Source of the DNA: JARRNO01 sp037384885
GTDB taxonomy: Bacteria > Acidobacteriota > UBA4820 > DSQY01
NCBI GenBank assembly: GCA_037384885.1
Contig: JARRNO010000099.1
Coordinates: forward strand, 1-7,450
DNA length: 7,450 nucleotides
Reading direction: 5' to 3'
The position numbers were made by a program, and so were the translations under genes. Below, piece after piece: positions 1-6,660 of the stretch (position 1 is its first letter; the number at the start of each line of letters is the position of its first letter). The notes beneath the pieces are model-generated. The model was not told the origin of the DNA. It ran no database searches and was given only the letters and a program-made list of their open reading frames with translations.

Positions 1-1940
1 ACTACGAGAATTTTTCCAACGGCGTACTCTGGCCTCTTTTTCATTACCTGACGGACAAGCTCCAGACGGATGTATGGGAAAACTGGACCACCTACGCGGA
101 AGTCAACCAGCGCTTTGCTGAGATGGCCGCCGAGAAGTACCGGCCGGGCGACAGCGTCTGGATTCACGACTACCAGCTCGCCCTGGTTCCCGTGCTGCTC
201 AGACAGCTCGTCCCCGATGCAAAAATCGGATTTTTCCTGCACATTCCCTTCCCGTCCTCGGACGTTTTTCGCATCCTGCCGTGGCGGACCGAAATTCTCG
301 AGGGAATGTTGGGCGCAGATCTGGTGGGATTCCACACCTACTCCTACGTCCGGCACTTCAGCCGCTCCCTGAACCTGATCCTCAGGCTGGATGTGGACAA
401 CGATCTTGTCCATTACTCGAATCGCGATGTGCGGCTCGGAGTCTTCCCCATGGGGATCGATACCGGAAGATTTACGAGCCTGGCTTCATCAAAGGAGGTC
501 ATCCAGGAAACCGAATCGCTTCGTCGTAAGAATGAGGGGCACAAGCTCCTGGTCGGCATCGACCGCCTGGATTACACGAAGGGACTCCCGCGGCGTATGC
601 TCGCCATTGACCGGCTCTTGACCCGCGCCCCGGAGCTGCGCGGCAAGATCCGCTTCATCCAAGTGGTGGTGCCCTCAAGAACCAACGTGGAATCTTACAA
701 GAGTTACAGACAGGAACTCGACGAAATGGTGGGCCGGATCAACGGTGAACACGCCACGCTGGATTCCGTCCCCATCAATTACCTATACACCTCGGTGTCG
801 GAGATTCAACTTGTGGCGCTCTACAAGGCGGCGGACGTCATGCTTGTCAACCCCCTGAGGGACGGGATGAACCTCGTGGCCAAGGAATTCGTGGCCTCCC
901 GGACGGACGGCGATGGAGTGCTGGTGCTTAGCGAATTCGCTGGGGCGGCCTCGGAACTGGCGGAGGCGGTGCTGGTTAATCCTTATGACAGCGACGGTAC
1001 CGCATCGATGATCCAGCAGGCCTTGTCCATGCGGGAATCGGAGAGAAGGGCGAGGATGCAGGCGCTCCGGCGGCGCGTCACCTCGTATGACAGCTACCGG
1101 TGGGCTGACGCCTTTTTGCACGCATTGGCGCAGAGCGGCCGAGAAATCGTTCCCGAGTCGCAGAGGCCGTCTCCGCCCGAACTCATCGGGCGGCTTTCGG
1201 AAACCCTGCGCAAGGCCAAGCCGCTTGTCCTTCTTCTCGACTATGACGGCACGCTCGTGCCTTACGCCAATTCGCCGCTGCTCGCCGCGCCGGATCCAGA
1301 CTTGATCGAGCTTCTCGAACAACTTGCCGCGCAGTCCGGAACAACCGTCCATATTATGAGCGGGCGCTCTCCAGAGATCATGGACCAATGGTTCGCCGAA
1401 CTTCCCATCGGGCTGGATGCGGAACACGGCTTCTGGTTCAAGTCGGGGCCGGGGGCCGCGTGGACTCCCCTGCGCGAGCAGTCGTCCGAATGGAAAGATA
1501 CTGTGCTTCCCATACTGGAAGACTATGCGGCCGCCACGCCGGGTGCTTTGATCGAAGAAAAGACGGCCGCTTTTTCGTGGCACTACCGAATGGCCGACCC
1601 CGAATTCGGAGACAGAAAGTCCGCTGAGTTAATCCGCACGCTGGGCGAGGTGGCGCCGGAGCATGCCATCGAAGTGATTCCGGGAAAAAAAGTCATCGAG
1701 GTTCGAATGCGGGACGTCCACAAGGGAGTGATCGTTTCGAGGGTCCTGAAAGGATTCGAAGGAGAAGATCCGGTCATCCTGGGAATGGGCGATCACCGGA
1801 CGGACGAAGACCTTTTCGCCGCGCTCCCGCCCGGCTGCTGTTCCGTCCACGTGGGACCGCGCCCGAGCCGCGCCGAGTACCGCCTCGCCGATCCGTCCGC
1901 CGCCCGGGCTTTTTTGCGCTCCATTCTCTCCACCAATTGA
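1..1940 (+). CDS. otsA: Bifunctional trehalose-6-phosphate synthase / trehalose-6-phosphatase (OtsA-OtsB fusion), 5' partial
   Basis: Cytoplasmic enzyme making trehalose: the GT20 domain joins nucleotide-glucose to glucose-6-phosphate, and the HAD-type domain removes the phosphate. The reading frame is open from base 3, so the ATG at 123 is internal; 645 residues are visible. GT20 landmarks: FSNGVLWPLFH at the left edge (Tyr at 3-5 and Trp at 30-32 match E. coli OtsA Tyr76 and Trp85, so about 75 residues are missing), HDYQL (165-179), DRLDYTKG with Arg 564-566 and Lys 579-581 (E. coli Arg262/Lys267), and RDGMNLVAKEF (858 onward). The phosphatase domain starts near base 1190: DYDGT with nucleophile Asp at 1239-1241 and acid/base Asp at 1245-1247, MSGR (1356-1367), AEHGFWF, WHYR, HKG with the likely motif III Lys at 1722-1724, and GDHRTDED (1788-1811). 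The expected full length of about 720 residues fits fused enzymes. Odd: the usual GDD of the last motif reads GDH. Nucleotide-sugar preference cannot be read from the sequence. The upstream start and promoter lie outside the window. Confidence 0.96.
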   Translation, partial: YENFSNGVLWPLFHYLTDKLQTDVWENWTTYAEVNQRFAEMAAEKYRPGDSVWIHDYQLALVPVLLRQLVPDAKIGFFLHIPFPSSDVFRILPWRTEILEGMLGADLVGFHTYSYVRHFSRSLNLILRLDVDNDLVHYSNRDVRLGVFPMGIDTGRFTSLASSKEVIQETESLRRKNEGHKLLVGIDRLDYTKGLPRRMLAIDRLLTRAPELRGKIRFIQVVVPSRTNVESYKSYRQELDEMVGRINGEHATLDSVPINYLYTSVSEIQLVALYKAADVMLVNPLRDGMNLVAKEFVASRTDGDGVLVLSEFAGAASELAEAVLVNPYDSDGTASMIQQALSMRESERRARMQALRRRVTSYDSYRWADAFLHALAQSGREIVPESQRPSPPELIGRLSETLRKAKPLVLLLDYDGTLVPYANSPLLAAPDPDLIELLEQLAAQSGTTVHIMSGRSPEIMDQWFAELPIGLDAEHGFWFKSGPGAAWTPLREQSSEWKDTVLPILEDYAAATPGALIEEKTAAFSWHYRMADPEFGDRKSAELIRTLGEVAPEHAIEVIPGKKVIEVRMRDVHKGVIVSRVLKGFEGEDPVILGMGDHRTDEDLFAALPPGCCSVHVGPRPSRAEYRLADPSAARAFLRSILSTN

Positions 1941-2081
1941 CCGATTCGGCCGGGGGATCGCCGCGGGGGCCTTCCCACCACACTACGGCGGTAAACGCGG
2001 TGCAGGAATGCGCAAGCGCTCATGCGTTGTTTCAGCAAGTGGGAGACGGGGCGACTGGAATACTTAATCGGGAGAGCGAAT
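1941..2081. other. Intergenic gap between the trehalose gene and glgP
   Basis: 141 bases without a convincing gene. It contains only weak inverted repeats: ATGCGC (2008-2013) against GCTCAT (2018-2023) around an AAGC loop with one mismatch, and AACGC (1994-1998) against GCGTT (2024-2028). No run of T follows either, so I do not call a terminator, and I see no well-spaced -35/-10 pair. Read-through from the trehalose gene is plausible. Confidence 0.5.
2071..2075 (+). promoter_or_regulatory. Ribosome binding site of glgP
   Basis: GGAGA lies 6 bases before the ATG at 2082. It is the reason for choosing 2082 over the in-frame ATG at 2022, whose nearest purine-rich stretch (around 2004-2008) is about 14 bases away. 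I see no convincing sigma-70 promoter in the 141-base gap, so glgP may be co-transcribed with the trehalose gene upstream. Confidence 0.65.
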
Positions 2082-4229
2082 ATGAGAGAAGCACAACATT
2101 TCCAGGATCTTCCGGAACGCATCCGGGGGCTTGGACGCCTGGCCTACAACCTCTGGTGGAGCTGGAACCCGGACGCCAGGGCTCTTTTCTGGGCGCTCGA
2201 CCTTTATGCCTGGCGGGCAAGCGGACACAATCCCATTCTGATGATGGCGAACCTTGACCGGGGAATCCTAGACCGCGCTTCATCTGATCCCGCCTTTCTG
2301 AAGCGATACGATGCCGTCATGGCCCGGTTCGAAGCGGAGACGGGGCAGGGGCCGAATTGGTTCGAGTCGCGGCTCGGCCAGCCTGGCGAGCGGACCGTAG
2401 CCTACCTCTCCGCCGAGTTCGGCCTCCACGCCACGCTGCCTCACTATGCGGGTGGCCTGGGTATTCTGGCGGGTGACCATCTCAAAGAATGCAGCGATCT
2501 CGGGGTGCCTGTAGTGGGTGTAGGCTTGAGTTATTCCCGGGGCTATATCACACAGCGCATGAGAGAAGACGGGTCCTCTGAAGATGTCCGCGAAACGCTC
2601 GACAGAACGTATCATCCGGTAAGCCGCGTCCTGGACGATGAAGGGCGGCATCTTCTGGTGAAGGTTCCCATCTTCGAGCCGGCGGTTCACGTGGGGGTTT
2701 GGCGTGTCAACGTGGGACGTGTCCTGCTCTACCTCCTGGATACGGACTTGGAATGCAACCAGCCGTGGGACCGTGCCATTGCCCACCATCTTTACGCCAC
2801 GGGACCGGAATCCCGTCTCCGGCAGGAGATCGTGCTCGGCATGGGGGGAATGAAAGTTCTTGAGGTCATGGGAATTCGTCCCGGCGCTCTTCATATCAAC
2901 GAAGGCCATCCCGCACTTGCCATGTTGACCCGGGTGCGCTGGTCCATGGAAGACGGATTGTCGCTTGACGAAGCCTTGAGCCGGGTACAGGAAAGCAGTA
3001 TCTTCACCACGCATACGCCTGTTCCCGCGGGAACGGATGTGTTCCCCCGGTCCCTGATGCAAAAGTATCTGGGCCGGTGGAGCCGCAAGGCCGGAATCGA
3101 CCTCGACAGAATCCTCGAAATGGGACGCCACCCGGATGATCCGGAAGGCGGCTTCAACATGACCGTCTTTTCCCTTCGTATGACTGAGCACCGGAATGCC
3201 GTGAGCCGGCGCCACGGAGAAGTTGCCCGGAGTATGTGGTCCAGTCTCTGGCCGGACCGTTCCCATGAGGATGTCCCTCTTCAGCATGTGACGAACGGCG
3301 TACACCTTCCGACCTGGATCGACCCTCTTCGGCTCCAGCCACTGCTGGATCAATATCTGGGAGAAGACTGGCGCTCCCGGCAGGATCGCAGCGAGACCTG
3401 GGAAGCGATTGACCGCATTCCCGACGAAGTGCTTTGGCAGGCGCATCAAGATCTCAAAGTTCGCATGATCAACCAAGTCAACAAGCGCGCTGTCATGCGC
3501 TGGCGGCAACGGCGCCTTTCTGCAAGAAGCATCATCGCTTCGGGCGCGCTGTTAAGTGCCAATGTTCTGACCATCGGATTTGCCCGGCGCTTCACTGGGT
3601 ACAAGAGACCGGACCTGATTCTTCACGACATGGAACGCTTCAAGCGTCTCGTTACAGACCCATGGCATCCCATCCAGGTGGTTTTTTCCGGCAAGGCGCA
3701 CCCGGCGGATCAGGATGGTAAAAACATGATCAAGCGAATCTTCCGGATCGCTCAGGACCCTGATTTCGCCGGCAGGGTCGTGTTTCTCGAAGACTACGAC
3801 CAGGCGCTGGCCGGCTATCTGGTAAGAGGGGTGGATGTGTGGCTGAACAACCCCGTCCCGCCCCTTGAGGCAAGCGGAACAAGCGGCATGAAGGCGTCCG
3901 TGAATGGGACCCTGAATCTCTCCATTCTGGACGGCTGGTGGCCGGAAGCATACACCGGGCAGAACGGCTGGGGTTTTGGCGGGGAGGAAGTGCAGGGCGA
4001 CCGTACGCCGGCTGACGCCGGCGAACTTTACAAGCTTCTGGAAGAGGAAGTGATCCCGCTTTACTACCAGAGTTCAGATGGAATGTTCCCGCGCGAATTT
4101 GTGCGGAAGATGAAACATGCTGTGAAGACGGTTGCGCCCGTTTTCTGCAGCCGCCGCATGGTCAAGGAGTACGTGGAGCGCTTTTATGCGCCGGCCCTGG
4201 GATTGTCTACCATTCGGGACGAAGGATGA
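2082..4229 (+). CDS. glgP: Alpha-glucan (glycogen/maltodextrin) phosphorylase, short DUF3417-containing type
   Basis: Pyridoxal-phosphate enzyme of family GT35 that cleaves terminal alpha-1,4-glucose from glycogen or maltodextrin with phosphate, releasing glucose-1-phosphate in the cytoplasm. With the ATG at 2082 it has 715 residues. Residues about 10-110 resemble the DUF3417 N-terminal domain (AYNLWWSWNPDARALF at 21-36, GHNP). The catalytic body follows: AEFGLHATLPHYAGGLGILAGDHL (about 111-134), INEGHPA (272-278), FTTHTPVPAGTD (308-319), HVTNGVHLPTW (402-412), ARRFTGYKRP (501-510), and EASGTSGMKA (596-605). Lys604 (codon 3891-3893) is the expected PLP Schiff-base lysine. It belongs to the compact phosphorylase group (Thermotoga AgpA/mycobacterial GlgP-like) rather than the E. 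coli MalP/GlgP type, and so probably lacks the classical allosteric N-terminus. Small departures from the usual motifs are FTGYKR (more often FATYKR) and NNPVPPLEAS (more often NNPRRPLEAS). It lies 141 bases after the trehalose gene on the same strand. An upstream in-frame ATG at 2022 would add 20 residues that do not look family-like. Confidence 0.95.
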   Translation: MREAQHFQDLPERIRGLGRLAYNLWWSWNPDARALFWALDLYAWRASGHNPILMMANLDRGILDRASSDPAFLKRYDAVMARFEAETGQGPNWFESRLGQPGERTVAYLSAEFGLHATLPHYAGGLGILAGDHLKECSDLGVPVVGVGLSYSRGYITQRMREDGSSEDVRETLDRTYHPVSRVLDDEGRHLLVKVPIFEPAVHVGVWRVNVGRVLLYLLDTDLECNQPWDRAIAHHLYATGPESRLRQEIVLGMGGMKVLEVMGIRPGALHINEGHPALAMLTRVRWSMEDGLSLDEALSRVQESSIFTTHTPVPAGTDVFPRSLMQKYLGRWSRKAGIDLDRILEMGRHPDDPEGGFNMTVFSLRMTEHRNAVSRRHGEVARSMWSSLWPDRSHEDVPLQHVTNGVHLPTWIDPLRLQPLLDQYLGEDWRSRQDRSETWEAIDRIPDEVLWQAHQDLKVRMINQVNKRAVMRWRQRRLSARSIIASGALLSANVLTIGFARRFTGYKRPDLILHDMERFKRLVTDPWHPIQVVFSGKAHPADQDGKNMIKRIFRIAQDPDFAGRVVFLEDYDQALAGYLVRGVDVWLNNPVPPLEASGTSGMKASVNGTLNLSILDGWWPEAYTGQNGWGFGGEEVQGDRTPADAGELYKLLEEEVIPLYYQSSDGMFPREFVRKMKHAVKTVAPVFCSRRMVKEYVERFYAPALGLSTIRDEG

Positions 4230-4236
4230 AAGACGA

Positions 4237-6660
4237 TCATCGGGGGCTGAAGTTCAGTCTTTTTCCGAGGGCGTCGTAGGCAGCCGCGAGCGCCGCCTTG
4301 TCGCTTCCGCCTTGATCCTGGGGCGCCTCCGCGGCAATAGCGCCTGCACGTCTCATGAAATGATACAGGTTCTGGACATTCCAGAGCTTGACCCGGAAGG
4401 GGAGCAGGTCCACCACGTCCAACCAGCCGTGAACCGCTTCGAGGTGGGAGATCTCGCCGGGGGCATCCCTCAGCGCTTCCATGGCTTCTTCAAGAGTGCC
4501 TCTCAGGCCGTATTCCAGGCGCGGCTCGTCCAAGTGAACATGCAGGGCTTCCACTTCGCCGAGAAGCGTTCGCAGCCTGCCGAGATCGGGCGGCCCGTGT
4601 TGGAAAAGACGCTCAAGGTCCAAATTGATGACGTATTCGGCCGCCCGTTTAAAGGAATCCGGCAGCTCGACTCCGATATGCGGCAGGTAGCGCATCATGG
4701 CGGCGTGTTCAGTGTAGATGCGCCGGTAGGCGTTTTCGATATCCCGGAGAATTGCTTCGAAGAGATTGTGAATGATGCGGCGCTGTACGCCACCAAAAAG
4801 GTCCTTCAAGGAATAGGTGGTTTCGCCGAATTGCCTGTCGAGCACTCTCAAAACTTCGGCGAAATCCGCGCTGTGAAATGCCCCCATGGCTTCATCGCGC
4901 ATCCCGCGGTACTGTTCTTCGGAAGAGAAGGGGCGGACTCCGCAGTGAAGCACCTGGTCGGACAGGTGCAGCGCTCCAAATCCCAGAATGGTGCGCTCGC
5001 GCGTCAGCCTGGAAAAAAGCTGGACGCGGCCCACGGCGAGCTTGACCTTGCCGGCCCTGGCTGTCTCAAGCAGGTCGCGCTCGGCGTCGTACGAATAGAT
5101 CTGGGATTTCTTGGCGGGTTTCTCAAAAAGACTGTCGATGGCGTAATGGGCCCCAAGACGGCTGACGTTCACGATTGTGGGGTGGACGAGCGATTCGTAG
5201 ATGTCGCGGCCGCTCCCGGCTTCCTGAAGGTTTGAGGCGGCGTTTTCGAGGTTGGTGAGAAAGCTTTCTTCCAGATCTTTTCCGGCCATATCTCGGACGA
5301 GTTGCATGGCGCGCGCCGCATATCCCATGATCTGGACGGCTCCGATGTCCGAAAGGTCGTCAAAGAACCAGCCGCAGCTCGTATACATGAGCTGAAGGTG
5401 CCGCCGGAGTTCCATGTACCGCAGCGGCTCGACCGCATTGCTTTTACCAGTGGGCGTGCAATTTGCCTCAAGAAAAGCGCTCACGGATTCGGCGCTCCTG
5501 TCCAATATCACACTGATGTAGTCCTCGACGGCGCGCCGGGTGTCGGAAAAAAGTCCGGACGCCAGCTGGGAACTTGCGGAGAGGGCGTCTTTTCTGAGCT
5601 GGTCCAGGGCTTCGCGAAGGGGGCTCCGCCAGCGCTGGTTCCAGTCTCGGTGGGCGCCAGTACAGCATCCGCAGTCGGAACGCCAGCGTTCCACACCGTG
5701 GACGCAGCTCCAGGAGCTGTTTTCCAATATCTGCACCTCGTATTCCGGGGGATGGGCGGCCAGGAAGGCCGCGTAGTTTGTCAGCAGGGCCGCCCCGGAT
5801 TCTTGGACTCTCTGGAGGGCGTAGGCGAGGGCCATGTCGCCGTGGGGATGGTGATGGCCGTATGTTTCACCGTCCGTAGCCACATGCACCAGCTGGCCGT
5901 GATCATTTTCTGGGTTGAACCCGTCCAGGAGCCGGTTTGCAAAATCTTCCCCGGAATCCAGGAGCCTCCCAAATGCGAGTTCATGGGAAATGGCGCCGCT
6001 GTAGAAAAAGAGACTGATGCTTCGGCCCGAAGGAAGGGGACATCGGTACGCCACTCGTGGGTCGACGCCCGACTGGTGGGCGTCCTGCCACGCTTGCTCA
6101 TCTGTCCGGCGCACCCGCGCGGCTTGGTGAGGCGCCAGGATCGTAAAGGCGATTCCACGTTCGGCAAGCACCTCGAGCGTCTCGGTGTCCACCGCTGTTT
6201 CGGGAAGCCACATGCCCTCCGGATTCCGCCCAAAGCGCTTGCGAAAATCCTCGATGGCCCAGGCAACCTGGATATCCTTATCCTCCCGCGGCGCCAGGGG
6301 CATAATGACGTGGTTGTACGCCTGCGCCATGGCGGATCCGTGACCTGAAAAGCGCTGCATGCTTTCGCGGTCCGCATTCAGGATGGACTGATAGGTATCG
6401 GGAGCATACCGCTCCAGCCAGCTCAGCAGGGTGGGGCCGAAATCAAAGCTGATCCTGGAATAGTTGTTGGAAATGGCGGCGATCCTTCCCTTTTCGTCAA
6501 GGATCCGCGATGTGGCGTTGGGCTGGTAGCACTCGGCGGTGATCCTGGCGTTCCAATCATGATAGGGGCGGGCGGAGGGCTGAGTCTGGACGTAATCGAG
6601 CCAAGGGTTCTCCCTCGGAGGCTGATAGAAGTGTCCGTGGATACAGACGAAGCGGCTCAT
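4237..6660 (-). CDS. GH57 family glycoside hydrolase with C-terminal DUF3536 domain
   Basis: A predicted cytoplasmic alpha-glucan-active enzyme of 807 residues; I see no signal peptide or membrane segment. The N-terminal GH57 (beta/alpha)7-barrel-type domain covers about residues 1-300. It has the family-opening histidine motif in variant form (HGHFYQPP, 8-15), GMWLPE (149-154) with Glu154 the likely nucleophile (codon complement of 6199-6201), and TDGETYGHHH (262-271) with Asp263 the likely acid/base (complement of 5872-5874). The remainder matches what I know as DUF3536: a cysteine-rich segment SWSCVHGVERWRSDCGCC (316-333), a stretch MELRRHLQLMYTSCGWFFDD (416-435), and a long largely helical C-terminal half. 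GH57 members include amylases, branching enzymes, amylopullulanases and glucanotransferases. The exact reaction here cannot be told from sequence; debranching or transfer on glycogen is an inference from context. The start is fixed by the ATGA overlap with glgB and a good ribosome binding site. No debranching enzyme of the GlgX/pullulanase type is in the window. Confidence 0.9.
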   Translation of the reverse strand: MSRFVCIHGHFYQPPRENPWLDYVQTQPSARPYHDWNARITAECYQPNATSRILDEKGRIAAISNNYSRISFDFGPTLLSWLERYAPDTYQSILNADRESMQRFSGHGSAMAQAYNHVIMPLAPREDKDIQVAWAIEDFRKRFGRNPEGMWLPETAVDTETLEVLAERGIAFTILAPHQAARVRRTDEQAWQDAHQSGVDPRVAYRCPLPSGRSISLFFYSGAISHELAFGRLLDSGEDFANRLLDGFNPENDHGQLVHVATDGETYGHHHPHGDMALAYALQRVQESGAALLTNYAAFLAAHPPEYEVQILENSSWSCVHGVERWRSDCGCCTGAHRDWNQRWRSPLREALDQLRKDALSASSQLASGLFSDTRRAVEDYISVILDRSAESVSAFLEANCTPTGKSNAVEPLRYMELRRHLQLMYTSCGWFFDDLSDIGAVQIMGYAARAMQLVRDMAGKDLEESFLTNLENAASNLQEAGSGRDIYESLVHPTIVNVSRLGAHYAIDSLFEKPAKKSQIYSYDAERDLLETARAGKVKLAVGRVQLFSRLTRERTILGFGALHLSDQVLHCGVRPFSSEEQYRGMRDEAMGAFHSADFAEVLRVLDRQFGETTYSLKDLFGGVQRRIIHNLFEAILRDIENAYRRIYTEHAAMMRYLPHIGVELPDSFKRAAEYVINLDLERLFQHGPPDLGRLRTLLGEVEALHVHLDEPRLEYGLRGTLEEAMEALRDAPGEISHLEAVHGWLDVVDLLPFRVKLWNVQNLYHFMRRAGAIAAEAPQDQGGSDKAALAAAYDALGKRLNFSPR
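6657..6660 (-). other. ATGA stop-start overlap between glgB and the GH57 gene
   Basis: On the minus strand the GH57 start ATG (6660-6658) shares bases with the glgB stop TGA (6659-6657). Overlaps of this kind usually mean one transcript and translational coupling, so the two products are expected at related levels and probably act on the same substrate. Confidence 0.9.

Noticed and set aside
123..125. ATG at 123 as the start of the trehalose gene
   Set aside because: The frame is open and encodes conserved OtsA sequence (FSNGVLWPLFH and onward) from base 3, so the true start lies left of the window.
783..1583. 266-codon open frame on the minus strand
   Set aside because: Antisense to the trehalose enzyme across its conserved motifs; no family resemblance.
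1994..2028. Possible hairpin terminator or attenuator before glgP
   Set aside because: The stems are short and imperfect (5 bases around a 25-base loop, or 5 pairs with a mismatch), with no T run after them.
2027..2070. Possible glgP promoter with a TACTTA-like -10 (2061-2066)
   Set aside because: The candidate -35 elements (TTCAGC or TTGTTT) are poor and the spacing exceeds 20 bases, so it is not supportable as a sigma-70 promoter.
2280..3509. 409-codon open frame on the minus strand
   Set aside because: It lies wholly antisense to the strongly supported phosphorylase, its translation resembles no family I recognise, and long antisense frames are expected in GC-rich coding DNA.
4132..5235. 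367-codon open frame on the plus strand
   Set aside because: It begins inside glgP in another frame and continues antisense to the GH57 gene. Both host genes are well supported and the translation looks non-protein-like.
5302..6348. 348-codon open frame on the plus strand
   Set aside because: Antisense to the GH57 gene, with no recognisable domain or ribosome binding site; a by-product of GC-rich codon usage.
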